64,000 bases of DNA from Allobaculum mucilyticum (GTDB taxonomy: Bacteria > Bacillota_I > Bacilli_A > Erysipelotrichales > Erysipelotrichaceae). The translations under genes were made by a program, and so were the position numbers. Position 1 is the stretch's first letter, and every line of letters starts with the position of its first letter. The notes beneath the pieces are model-generated. The model saw only the letters and a list, made by a program, of their open reading frames with translations. It had not been told where the DNA came from and did not search any database. Location of the stretch: NCBI RefSeq assembly GCF_022701195.1, contig NZ_CP078089.1, positions 310,001-374,000 on the forward strand, in the 5' to 3' direction. Shown here piece by piece: positions 17,145-26,028 of the stretch.

Positions 17145-18849
17145 TCAGGATTTTTTCTGCTTTGGTTTGATTCCGTTTACGTAGAGCTCATCTGGCAGTT
17201 TATCCGAGTACGGAAGCAGGTCTCGAACGACTTCATCACGCAGTCCGACTTTTCTAAACTGATCCAGGACGTAAGTCAGGTAAGCTTCAGGTCGAAGACC
17301 GTTAAGTACCGCAGTCTGGGCGATCGTGAAACAGATCGCCGTAGCTCTGGCTCCACGGGATGTATTCGAGAAAAGGAAGTTCTTTCTCGCCATGACAAAC
17401 GGTTTAACCGTACGCTCAGCTGGGTTATTATCGATCGGAATGCTTCTGTCGGTCAGGAAGACCCTCAAACCGGTCTCATGTTTGAGGAAGTACTGAGCAG
17501 CCATACCGGCAGGACTTTTGGGAAGAAATCCGTTCTTTGCCTGAAGTACTTTCAGCTTCAGTGCTTCAAATACCGGAAGACTGTCTCGCTGGCGCCGCTC
17601 CAGGCGTTCCTGCACACTATCTTCATTCTCCCTGCTTACCTTTTCTATCTCATACAGCTTGGAGAACATGAAAAGGATTTGGATAAGAAGTCGTACACCC
17701 TCGCTTGGAGTATGGTCAAAAAAACTCTTCACGCTCTTCATCTGTTTCCAGTTTGAGATATCTCTGGTAATCCGTTCTGTTTTTTTAAGCCTGATCGAAT
17801 TCACGACGGGCGTGAGCCATACAGTCTTGCAGAGTCGCATTCGAAAACACCTCATCAGCCAGAGCGGCATCGCAAATGATTGTCCCGTCATACTTTTGGG
17901 GAAGCATTTCGGTGAGCGATGATTTGTCCTTAGTGTCGGTGTATTGATAGAAAGCGATCTTCAGGGGATTCCATTCTGTAGTCCGTCCGACCGTGATACT
18001 GCCTAACTTCGTACCAGATCCAGATTTTTTGGTAAGAACTCGCAGAGGTGTTTCATCGATGTGAATGGCATCCTGCTTCTCCAGGTCTTTGTGGATCTGG
18101 TTGTACATGACTTCCAGATACTGTTCGCTGGTATTAACGGACCAGTTCGTAAGATCCTGTCTTGAAACAGTGAAGCCGTTTTGTTTAAAAAGCATCTGCT
18201 GCCTGTTCAGATGAAGACCAAGAACGACTTTGGAAGTGATGATATTGGCAGCCAGTTCCGGTGAAAGGTAGCTGCCGGGGAACAGCTTTTCAACGGTGGG
18301 CTTTCCAGTAACGATTATTGTTTCTCCATTTTCATCTTCGCGGCAGAATTTATGGATAGTCTGCTGCCTTACAAATGGCTTTTTTGAAGGGACGACAATC
18401 TCGCGAACTACTTCTGTACCAAAATCATGGAAGAGCTCTGGATGTGCGAGGTACTCCGGATCAGTCGGATAGACGTCCGTGTTTTCAAGCGGCATCTCGG
18501 AGATGCTGATTCTTCTGGGTTTTATTCTTTTCGAGGGAGTCCGCTGCTGAGGATGAATGGCCTCTTCTACAGCGGCTTCATCCAGGGTTTCGACTTCTTT
18601 CACCAGATCATCGCCAGGTTCTCCAAAAAGATTCAGCTGCAGCTGTTCGCTGGAGGCGGAGTAAAGTGCATTTCTGAGTTTGCGATTCGTAAAAAGCTTC
18701 TCATGGTAACGAACAATTATCGTCATGGTGAGTTCGACCAGGGATGGCTGTTCGATGGTCTTCAGCCATTCCTGCAGTTTCTCTGCAGGAAGATCATCCT
18801 GAACGAAGAATGCGTTGAATTTTGATATCAGGTTCGAATCGCTTTTCAT
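17145..18849 (-). pseudogene. tnpC: IS66 transposase TnpC, frameshifted
   Basis: The N-terminal part (from MKSDSNLISKFNAFF at 18849) carries the IS66 linker, HIDETPLRVL with the first catalytic Asp, ICDAALADE and CMAHARREFDQA, then stops at 17785. The rest continues in another frame as LKKTERITRDIS and runs to LYVNGIKPKQKKS at 17145, including the catalytic IPIDNNPAERTVKPF. The shift lies at GGCTTAAAAAAACAG, consistent with loss of one base. IS66 elements are not known to need programmed frameshifting in tnpC, so the copy is probably inactive, unless it is a sequencing error. Confidence 0.85.
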
Positions 18850-18951
18850 GCTTTAAGTATAGGCTATTCCGAGGCTGTAGTCCTCTTGTATGACCGAGTA
18901 ATAACTTTTTATTATATTCATCTAAATCGCTAAGCGGCCAGCTTAATGACC

Positions 18952-19302
18952 TTAAACGTAGAGTGGGGTATACTCACGGAACACTGTACCGTTGTCGATG
19001 CTTAAGCCGGAAAGAAGCCACTTCAGCTGCTGAGCTGTAATCGAAACTGCGCCGCTTTCGTTCATTGTCCAGTTAAACCTGCCTGAATTCAGTATTCTAT
19101 AGAGCATCCAGAATCCAGTTCCGTCATACAGAAGACACTTGATTCTATCTTTCCGGTGGTTTGTGAAGATGAATAAGGATTTCGAAGCTGGGTTGAGATC
19201 AAACTGATCAGCTACATAGGCAGAAAGAGTGTTGATACCGTAGCGAAAGTCAATGGGTTCAGATGCGACGTAGATGGAATCATATTGAAGTTTCATTTTC
19301 AT
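18952..19302 (-). CDS. tnpB: IS66 accessory protein TnpB
   Basis: 116 residues with the TnpB signature: IYVASEPIDFRYGINTLSAYV, SLFIFTNHRKDRIKCLLYDGTGFWMLYRIL and a C-terminal WLLSGLS. It is required for IS66 transposition. Its start overlaps the tnpA stop by 4 bp, as in other IS66 elements. Confidence 0.92.
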   Translation of the reverse strand: MKMKLQYDSIYVASEPIDFRYGINTLSAYVADQFDLNPASKSLFIFTNHRKDRIKCLLYDGTGFWMLYRILNSGRFNWTMNESGAVSITAQQLKWLLSGLSIDNGTVFREYTPLYV

Positions 19303-19562
19303 AAGGTATTCTCCTCAACGACAACCTTCAGGAAGTGGATGTGTTTTTTGGTGCTCAGATCGGAGGCAGAAGTCTCCGGATATGGCTTGTGGTCCTGTTT
19401 TTCCGGTTCGATCAGTCCGTAGCGGATAGCCCGCATCACACTGCAGAACTGATAGTGACTCAGGTTGTGTTCCTGGCAGAAGGCCAGCTTACTTCCACCG
19501 CCAGAACATTCGTACTCATTGACCATTGGTTCCCATTTTTTAAAAGTTGAATAACGCATCAT
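19299..19562 (-). CDS. tnpA: IS66 accessory protein TnpA
   Basis: 87 residues with a helix-turn-helix type stretch (FCQEHNLSHYQFCSVMRAIR), matching the small DNA-binding TnpA of IS66 elements. First gene of the element, about 55 bp inside the right inverted repeat. Confidence 0.85.
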   Translation of the reverse strand: MMRYSTFKKWEPMVNEYECSGGGSKLAFCQEHNLSHYQFCSVMRAIRYGLIEPEKQDHKPYPETSASDLSTKKHIHFLKVVVEENTL

Positions 19563-19705
19563 AAGAAAAACTCCTCCCTGAATTCATTGTCATTCATAGA
19601 GAGGAGTCTTTTAATATGTGCTCGGTTTGACGCTTACGGCCATTTTTGGACCATAGATCAAACATAAAACAAAAATCCCCTTTATATAAAGGGGAATTAC
19701 TTTCA

Positions 19706-19782
19706 TGGTCAGGATGGCGGGATTTGAACCCGCGCTCTCTTGGTCCCGAACCAAGCACTTTACCAAGCTAAGCTACATCCTG
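19706..19782 (-). tRNA. tRNA-Pro (anticodon CGG) with encoded CCA
   Basis: Read on the minus strand: acceptor arms CAGGATG/CATCCTG pair perfectly (7 bp), D-arm GCTTAGCTTGGTAAAGTGC, anticodon stem CTTGG/CCAAG with loop TTCGGGA giving anticodon CGG, T-arm GCGGG-TTCAAAT-CCCGC, discriminator A, then genomically encoded CCA. It reads the CCG proline codon. It lies 68 bp beyond the IS66 right end and close to the prophage remnant. Confidence 0.96.
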
Positions 19783-19905
19783 TCGTGCTCACGTATATTA
19801 ACACGATTTTGACGAAGAGGGCAAATAGAAATTCTATTTTTTTAAGATTTTTTATTTGTTATTTATTGTGAACCATTCACAATTCAGGATCAGGACTCCT
19901 TTTTC

Positions 19906-20460
19906 TTAATGAGGAGCGATCGTATTAAACAGACCGATCATGTCGTCCTTCTTTGCAGCATCCTGCGTCCATGCGCTCATGACGATTTTTCCCTGGCGGC
20001 GGATCAGCCAGTAACCTTCGTTATCCGGCATGGTCAGCCAGATCTGCTCACAGACTCCCGGGATCGAAAGGTCTTCAACGGAATCTCCGTTTTCGGGAGT
20101 GATGTGGTCATAGGCATCAATTGCCTGGGCTGCATTTGAAAACCAGCCTGCCGCAAAATTGATGGTTTCATCTGCGTTCTTTGCGGCTGTAACTGTCTGA
20201 GCCTGTGTACTTCCCCAGTTTTTAAACGATGCCGGATCGGGAGCCGCAACGCGCCATCCGCCTGCTGTAAACAGGTTATGCATGTCTGCCTGGACCGGGG
20301 TATTGTCCATGGTAATCGGTTCTGCAGAAACGGATGTCATCGCGGATGAACCGGCTGATGAATTTGAAGATGAATCTTTGCCGGCTTTACTGCCGGATGA
20401 TCCGCAGCCGATCAGCAGCGATGTGCAGAACAGAAGAATGATTGCAGTGCCCTTTTTCAT
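19906..20460 (-). CDS. Lipoprotein of unknown function
   Basis: 184 residues. The signal peptide MKKGTAIILLFCTSLLIGCG ends in a lipobox (LIGC), so the mature protein should be anchored to the outer face of the membrane through Cys19. A Ser/Gly/Lys linker (about residues 20-50) is followed by a globular part with FTAGGWRVAAPDPASFKNWG and GYWLIRRQGKIVMSAW. I do not recognise the family. It is a single gene with its own GGAGGT ribosome site. Confidence 0.8.
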   Translation of the reverse strand: MKKGTAIILLFCTSLLIGCGSSGSKAGKDSSSNSSAGSSAMTSVSAEPITMDNTPVQADMHNLFTAGGWRVAAPDPASFKNWGSTQAQTVTAAKNADETINFAAGWFSNAAQAIDAYDHITPENGDSVEDLSIPGVCEQIWLTMPDNEGYWLIRRQGKIVMSAWTQDAAKKDDMIGLFNTIAPH

Positions 20461-20673
20461 TTCCGTACCTCCAGGTTACGATTGCTCATACATAGAACAG
20501 CGGACTTCTCATTGCTGTTTCCGGCTATTTTCTATAGAAACCGTTTAAAATCACCGGATATCAGGAAACTATTATAAATCAACCGCTTATGATATCCAAA
20601 ACGAATTCAGAACCTGCCCTGGCTCAGTCAAAGGCAAAGGACTGTTCTTTTATGGATAGAAAGAAGGGATTGG

Positions 20674-21597
20674 ATGATTGAACTGCAGATCCGGCTTTTG
20701 ATCTTTCTGGCTGCCGGTTATATTCTCGGAAAAAAGAAGGTCATCTCGAAGGATGGCGCCTCTGCCATCAATGCGCTGGTAATGAATCTGATCCTTCCCT
20801 GTTCTATTTTTCATGCGTTTGAAACGGCTCTGACCAGGGAAATCATTGAATCGACTTTCTCAATTCTGATTCTGGCGATTCTTCTTCAGATTGCCGCAAT
20901 TTTTCTGTCCAGAGTGCTCTGGAAAAAAGTTAAAGATCCAACAGAAAGAATCAACCTGGAATATGGTACGGTTTCCAACAATGCCGGAACGCTGGGTCTG
21001 GTTGTCGGTCAGGCCGCCTTCGGACAGGAAGGCGCTCTGTTTACTTCAATCTATGCGATTCCTCTGCGGATCGTCATGTGGTCTTACGGTCTGATGATGT
21101 ACTCCCGGGCTGAAAACGTGAAATGGAAAGATGTTCTCAAAAAGACGGCTGTCAATCCATGCATGATCGCTATCTTTGCCGGAATAATCATGATGACTGC
21201 ACAAAGCTTTGGGTTTCTGCTTCCAGACTGGCTGGATACGGTCATTGCTTCTTTTGCCGGATGCAACACGGTTCTGATCATGGTGGTGATTGGCGTGATT
21301 CTCAGCAGCGTTCCGCTTTCTGATCTGCTGTCTTCCCGTCTGATTCTCTATACGCTGTTCAGGCTGATTCTTCTGCCTGCCGCATGCTGCGGGCTTCTGG
21401 CTTTATTCCATGTTCCTTCCATGCCGCTGATGATCTGCACGCTTGAAACGGCCATGCCGGCTCCGGTTACGATGGCAATGCTCTCGCAGAAGTATAAGCA
21501 GAACGAACAGTTTGCCAGTCGCATGATCTTCCTGTCGACTGTTGTTTCCATGTTTACTCTTCCGCTGTGGACCATACTTCTTAAAGCGCTCTTCTGA
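20674..21597 (+). CDS. AEC-family (auxin efflux carrier-like) permease
   Basis: 307-residue membrane protein with about ten hydrophobic segments in two five-helix repeats. The second helix block contains the conserved VSNNAGTLGLVVGQAAFG stretch, and the C-terminal half contains LETAMPAPVTMAMLSQKY, both typical of AEC transporters. Members export or import carboxylates or amino-acid-like anions; the substrate here is not predictable. A ribosome site AAGAAGGGA precedes the ATG and a terminator follows. Confidence 0.9.
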   Translation: MIELQIRLLIFLAAGYILGKKKVISKDGASAINALVMNLILPCSIFHAFETALTREIIESTFSILILAILLQIAAIFLSRVLWKKVKDPTERINLEYGTVSNNAGTLGLVVGQAAFGQEGALFTSIYAIPLRIVMWSYGLMMYSRAENVKWKDVLKKTAVNPCMIAIFAGIIMMTAQSFGFLLPDWLDTVIASFAGCNTVLIMVVIGVILSSVPLSDLLSSRLILYTLFRLILLPAACCGLLALFHVPSMPLMICTLETAMPAPVTMAMLSQKYKQNEQFASRMIFLSTVVSMFTLPLWTILLKALF

Positions 21598-21600
21598 AAA

Positions 21601-21646
21601 CAGGCAGCGTTCTACATTTTGCTTCTGCAGAACACTGCCTGTTTTG
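21601..21646 (+). terminator. Terminator of the AEC permease gene
   Basis: CAGGCAG/CTGCCTG outer stem (21601-21607 with 21635-21641) plus GTTCT/AGAAC inner stem, then TTTTGTT. Confidence 0.75.
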
Positions 21647-21721
21647 TTATTCATTCCATTCTTCATTTCTTCATGGATTACGTCATGAATTTCATCATCC
21701 ATACCGTTTTTGCTTCGATAT

Positions 21722-22651
21722 TCAGTCCATCCAGAGCAGATCTGTCGCTTCGATTTCTTCAAACGGGCGCAGATAAGCTTTTTCATACTGTTTTGCAAGG
21801 AGGGCGTCCAGTCGCGGATCTGCTTCAGAACCGGTGTTTTTCATTGTCTGCAAAAACAGATGAAAGCCCCGCAGGCAGACTCCCGCCTCAAGATCTTTTT
21901 CAATCATCGGCATCCAGCTGTCTGACTCCGTTTGCAGAACATGCATCACCGGTTCGCTCAAATCAAACAGATGATTAAATGCCTGCTGCGGATCATTGAG
22001 CGGGCGGCAGAGCGCATCAAGAAGGAATCGTACATTTCCCTGACTTGCTGCTGCATCCATCTGCTTGCGGCGTCCCTCACACTCTCCATCAAGTCCGGTA
22101 AGCATCTCTTTTGCCAGATCAGACTCCAGAGCAAAAGGACGGTCTTCTGGCAGTTTGCAGATTTCCCGGTACGCCTGACGTGCTTTTCCGTATTCGCCTT
22201 TCCAGGAATTGATCAAAAGCGCATATTCCGGCCCATATTCTTCAGGATCCCTATCCTTCAGGAATTCAAGCAGGTGGACTTTCCATTCCGGTTTTTCCTG
22301 CACGAGAATTCTTGCGCATGCAGCCGATCCGTTTTCCGCTCCATGGACCAGGATCTCTTCAATTGTTTTCTCGCTTTTGCCTGCTTTGGCTGCAAGCTCC
22401 GGATAGCGGCGAAGAAAAGCTGCTGCATCGACTGTCTCATCCAGAGAGTTCTGCATGGCTTTCTGATACCATCCATAGACGGCGTTAAACTGCTTCACAG
22501 ACGGCTTTTTCTTCAGCTGCTGCTCTTCAAGATCCGCCCATGTTTTTTCAAACGAACTGTGCGGATTCTTTTCGAGCACCGTCCCGCATAAGGGACAGCA
22601 GGCAGGCGTTTTTCTGCCGCCAAGCATTGTCTGGCACTTTGGACACTTCAT
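21722..22651 (-). CDS. Zinc-ribbon protein of unknown function
   Basis: 309 residues. The N-terminus MKCPKCQTMLGGRKTPACCPLCGTVLEK is a CxxC...CxxC zinc ribbon. The remaining ~280 residues are helical and charged, with repeated Trp/Tyr-containing helices (YGWYQKAMQN, SWKGEYGKARQAYREI) that suggest a TPR-like solenoid. I do not recognise a named family. The start at 22651 follows AAAGGATGG; a longer in-frame start at 22684 lacks a ribosome site. Confidence 0.7.
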   Translation of the reverse strand: MKCPKCQTMLGGRKTPACCPLCGTVLEKNPHSSFEKTWADLEEQQLKKKPSVKQFNAVYGWYQKAMQNSLDETVDAAAFLRRYPELAAKAGKSEKTIEEILVHGAENGSAACARILVQEKPEWKVHLLEFLKDRDPEEYGPEYALLINSWKGEYGKARQAYREICKLPEDRPFALESDLAKEMLTGLDGECEGRRKQMDAAASQGNVRFLLDALCRPLNDPQQAFNHLFDLSEPVMHVLQTESDSWMPMIEKDLEAGVCLRGFHLFLQTMKNTGSEADPRLDALLAKQYEKAYLRPFEEIEATDLLWMD

Positions 22652-22886
22652 AAAACCATCCTTTCTGGCAGATGTATAAATCACTATTCAGGATAGACCG
22701 GATCCGCAATTCGTCAAAACTCTCTCTTTGCACAGAACAGAAGGGTGTGCTTCATGATGAATGGCTCTTTTTAAATCGAGCGTTCTTTTGCATATCCGTC
22801 TGACTCGATCGATCAGTCAAAACGGTGAGGTTTTATCGAGTTGAAGACTAAACTAAGAGTAACGAAAAGAAAGCGAGGCTTTAATT

Positions 22887-23165
22887 ATGAGTAAAGAAGT
22901 CGTTTTAATGTCCCAGGCAGAACTGACCGAAGGACCAGTTGCAGCAGTTGAAGAGATCCGTGAACATCTGATCAAGGCAGAGTCTGTCATCGATCTCATC
23001 TCCAGCTCAATCGAAGCAAAAAACGCTGACAATAAACTCGATCTGGCCAGCGAACTGAACTCCATGGTTGCTGTCTATGACGAACTCGAACATGCAATCA
23101 ACGACGCCGAAGATGTCCTGAAAGCTCTCAAAGAGGACGAAAAAGTCGACGAGAAAAACGCTTAA
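22887..23165 (+). CDS. Small helical protein of unknown function
   Basis: 92-residue acidic protein, almost entirely predicted alpha-helix with heptad-like spacing (VAAVEEIREHLIKAESVIDLI and YDELEHAINDAEDVLKALKEDE), so probably a coiled-coil or four-helix bundle. No membrane segment. GCGAGG precedes the ATG, and a strong terminator follows at 23185, making it a free-standing gene. Confidence 0.75.
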   Translation: MSKEVVLMSQAELTEGPVAAVEEIREHLIKAESVIDLISSSIEAKNADNKLDLASELNSMVAVYDELEHAINDAEDVLKALKEDEKVDEKNA

Positions 23166-23184
23166 TCCAGCAGGACTGTAAGCC

Positions 23185-23216
23185 AGCGATCCGCCCGCGC
23201 GGATCGCTTCTTTTTT
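23185..23216 (+). terminator. Terminator of the small helical protein gene
   Basis: Perfect 10-bp stem AGCGATCCGC/GCGGATCGCT with a CCGC loop, followed by a T-rich tail TCTTTTTT. Confidence 0.9.
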
Positions 23217-23333
23217 ATTACGGAGCAAAGAGAAGCACGCAGTCTGGAGGGCATCATTCATTCCGAATGAAACTGTTCACCTTTTTCGGTGAAAAATTCA
23301 AAAAAAAGCGATTCTTGCTTTAAAATCTGTTTT

Positions 23334-23654
23334 ATGAAATCTATGAAAAAGCTCATACCCGGCCTTCTCTGGTCTGCACTTGCAGGATGTGCCGTCTATT
23401 TTATTATCTACGGAATCCGTGCGACAGGATTTCTGAATTTTATTCCCATTCTCCAGTGGTGGATCACCTCCTGGTCGCATCTGCAGATCATCATGCTTTC
23501 GGTTCTCTGCTCCGTAATCTGTTTTGCTACAAATACCCTCAAGGGCAAATGGATGACCACGCTTGTCGTGATCTTTCTGTTCGTTCTGATTTTCAACCTG
23601 GAAAATCTTCTTCCAGGCATCTTCCAGCCCTTCCACCAGATGCTGGGTCTGTAG
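23334..23654 (+). CDS. Small membrane protein, probably leaderless
   Basis: 106 residues beginning MKSMKKLIPGLLWSALAGCA, with three membrane segments (about residues 8-25, 35-60 and 70-92). Function unknown. There is no Shine-Dalgarno before the ATG at 23334; instead TTCAAA-N18-TAAAAT (23297-23326) ends 7 nt upstream, which would start transcription at or next to the ATG. An upstream in-frame start at 23289 would lie inside that promoter. Confidence 0.65.
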   Translation: MKSMKKLIPGLLWSALAGCAVYFIIYGIRATGFLNFIPILQWWITSWSHLQIIMLSVLCSVICFATNTLKGKWMTTLVVIFLFVLIFNLENLLPGIFQPFHQMLGL

Positions 23655-23811
23655 GCCTCATTCAGTCTGGCTCAAATGTTTTACTATTTTACTTTTATCC
23701 TGTTTTCTATGCTCTGACCAGTCTTTCCAGTTCTGATCCGGTCGGGCTTTTTTCTGTCTGATTTGCAGCTGCGTCTTCGCTGTTCGTTAAAAAATAAAAA
23801 GCAAAAACAAT

Positions 23812-23846
23812 AAAGCAGCTGCTTCTTTTCGTATCGAGAAGCAGCC
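23812..23846. terminator. Terminator of the KdpD-like kinase gene
   Basis: 9-bp stem GCTGCTTCT/AGAAGCAGC (23818-23826 with 23837-23845) with A/T-rich flanks on both sides, between converging genes. Confidence 0.7.
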
Positions 23847-23913
23847 GTTCATTTTTTGATTCTGTATTTCTTTATATGTTTTGGTCCTGGATTTCTGTAT
23901 CCGCACATTCAGA

Positions 23914-25470
23914 TCATGTTGCGGATTCATCTGCAGGCGGTACATCGGGATCGTGCAGCGGAAGCCGGATAATGAATTCAGCGCCGTGATCGCCGTCTGC
24001 ACGGTTTCTTGCAGTGATTGTTCCACGGTGTGCTTTCATGATCGAATCACAGATCGGAAGGCCAAGTCCATAGCCGCGCATGGCACCTTCGGTCTTCGCT
24101 TTTGTCGTATAGAACATTTTAAAAATCTTATCGAGCGAAGCCTGGGTAAAGCCGACTCCATGGTCGAGAACATGAACTTCGACGCAGGACGGATCCTGTT
24201 CATTGAGCCGGATCTCAACTTCAATCGGTGTCGACTGATCCGAGTATTTGGATGCATTGTCGACCAAATTGATGATGACCTGCTTAATCAGCGACGGGTC
24301 AACAGAAACGACAAACACATCATCAGGATAGATCGTCACGAATTCTCTTTTGGGCAGCCGGATTTCCATTGTTTTGATGGCGGAATCGACAACATCCTCA
24401 AGAACGTTGATTTCTTCACGGATGGAGAAGCCCTCATTCTGCAGTCTTGTCAGAGACAGGACGTTCTGTACAAGGTTGAAGAGCCATTCGGTTTCCTTGC
24501 GGATATTCGAGGCAAGTTCATACGCTTCTGAATCCGGATCAAGCTGTTCCATCAGAACTTCGCTTGTTCCGCTGATTCCGGCCAGCGGTGTGCGCAGATC
24601 ATGAGAAATCGAGCGCAGGAGATTGGTCCGGTAACGTTCCTGACTGACTTCCTGCTTGTTTTTTTCCTGCTTCTTTGCGAGAAGCAGTTTTTCGAAGGTA
24701 ATACCGCAGGATTCGGCGGTTGTATTCATCAGTTTAAAATCGAGAGAACTCATCCGTCTGCATGTCTCGACAGGGATCGCGATAGCGGCGAGAATTTTTC
24801 CGTCCTGGGAATAAACCGGCCATTCATACTGCTGATCATTGCAGTAGTAGCCTTCTTCCGGACGAACTTTATATTCGGAGAAATCACGGTTTTGATTGGT
24901 CGGAACCTGACGGTGAATGCTGGAATTTTCGTAAAGGATAAATGTAGTGAGCGGTTTTTCGTCTTCGTCAAACTCAAGAATGCGGCAGTCGGTCTGGAAA
25001 ACCTCGCCGATGTGAAGCAGTGTAATTTCAATTGCGGCCTGCATGCTGGTTACGCCGGCAAGGCCTTTGGTCAGCCGGTACAGGACGTTGGTTTCTTCCT
25101 CGCGGTGCTGTGCGAGGAGCTCCCCTTCTCTGACTTTGCTGGTGACCGAGCTGATCAGCATGGACATCACAAGCATCAGTGCGAAGGTCAGGGTGAAATA
25201 TGGATTCAGATCCGTAAAGTTGTAGATCGGAACCATGATGAAGTAATTATAGGCAAGCGTCGAAATCAGAGCGGAAATGATTCCGTAGGCATAGCCTTCT
25301 GTCACGGAAGCTGTTACGACGACAGCGAGCAGATAGACGCAGACCGTTGTATTGGGCGGTGCACCGAACCTCTCGAGAATCTGTCCGATCAGTATTGCGC
25401 TCGCATTACTGGCAAGCATCAGCAGAGTCTGACGAAGTACGCTTCTCGTGTTCCTGGATAAATTGTTCAC
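23914..25470 (-). CDS. Orphan sensor histidine kinase resembling the C-terminal half of KdpD
   Basis: 518 residues. Domains in order: four membrane segments of the DUF4118 type (residues 15-105), a GAF-like sensor region (about 130-255), a HisKA dimerisation helix with the phospho-His in RSISHDLRTPLAG, and an HATPase domain with N-box NLVDNASKYS, G1 VLDHGVGF, F-box KIFKMFYTT and G2 YGLGLPICDSI. The N-terminal KdpD sensor and USP domains of full KdpD (about 890 residues) are absent. There is no adjacent response regulator and no kdpFABC. A potassium or osmotic role is possible but not shown. Confidence 0.88.
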   Translation of the reverse strand: MNNLSRNTRSVLRQTLLMLASNASAILIGQILERFGAPPNTTVCVYLLAVVVTASVTEGYAYGIISALISTLAYNYFIMVPIYNFTDLNPYFTLTFALMLVMSMLISSVTSKVREGELLAQHREEETNVLYRLTKGLAGVTSMQAAIEITLLHIGEVFQTDCRILEFDEDEKPLTTFILYENSSIHRQVPTNQNRDFSEYKVRPEEGYYCNDQQYEWPVYSQDGKILAAIAIPVETCRRMSSLDFKLMNTTAESCGITFEKLLLAKKQEKNKQEVSQERYRTNLLRSISHDLRTPLAGISGTSEVLMEQLDPDSEAYELASNIRKETEWLFNLVQNVLSLTRLQNEGFSIREEINVLEDVVDSAIKTMEIRLPKREFVTIYPDDVFVVSVDPSLIKQVIINLVDNASKYSDQSTPIEVEIRLNEQDPSCVEVHVLDHGVGFTQASLDKIFKMFYTTKAKTEGAMRGYGLGLPICDSIMKAHRGTITARNRADGDHGAEFIIRLPLHDPDVPPADESAT

Positions 25471-26018
25471 GCGTAAGCCCCCTCCTAGACGAATAGCCGC
25501 TCATTTATCCGTTCTTTATCTTAAATATATTCTTAAAGTGATCTTCATTCCATTGTTTATGAACGGATGCAAAATGCTTACTCTCATTTTAGAGTAATAT
25601 ACTCACCAAAAGGGTTAACGGTTTGGTTCAAATCGAAAAAAGTGTATGTTTTTCCGCAATATTTTCAGATAAAAACATAAAGCAGAGTACTTTACAAGGT
25701 TTTAATGTTCTGTATGCGGTATTTTGTTCTGTTTCCAGCCTTCACAAATAACTGCTAAATGTTCATATTTAACATCAAATTTTTGCAGAAAGCCTGAAAA
25801 TTCTCGACTTTTTGCACCTGCCTTTAGAGAAACTTTATGCATATAATCCGTTTTATTCGCGATTCTGCCTAAAATTAAAAAAATATTATCACCATCTTTT
25901 TGAGACGCGTTAAGGTTTCATAAAAGTTCGATTTAGATCAGATTCCAGGCCGCGTACCAGAAAAGACAGGCGTCTTCAACAATAGCCGTGCAGAGTATAA
26001 AACAGCTCTTTTCAAAAT
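25471..26018. other. AT-rich intergenic region without a recognisable gene
   Basis: About 550 bp upstream of the orphan kinase and left of IS4 copy 2. Several AT-rich blocks could hold the kinase promoter (for example around 25510-25545), but no open frame with a ribosome site, RNA gene or clear repeat was found. Confidence 0.4.
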
Positions 26019-26028
26019 GGAACAGTCC

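Larger units (their letters stand above)
16845..19637 (-). mobile_element. IS66-family insertion sequence (frameshifted)
   Basis: 2793-bp element with perfect 20-bp terminal inverted repeats GTAAGCGTCAAACCGAGCAC and its complement. It contains tnpA, tnpB and tnpC on the minus strand in the usual IS66 order. The 8-bp flanks (gaacggct and ggccattt) do not match, so there is no target duplication; the left flank is a cut terminase gene and the right flank is next to a tRNA. Two hairpins without genes lie at 16926-17110 between tnpC and the end: AGCGGCTGGATC/GATCCAGCCGCT and CAGACCA/TGGTCTG arms. Confidence 0.92.

Noticed and set aside
17780-17806. Programmed ribosomal frameshifting in the IS66 tnpC
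   Set aside because: The A-run is near a stop, but the downstream frame does not correspond to a standard -1 slip at a heptamer, and IS66 TnpC is normally one continuous frame. A one-base deletion is simpler.
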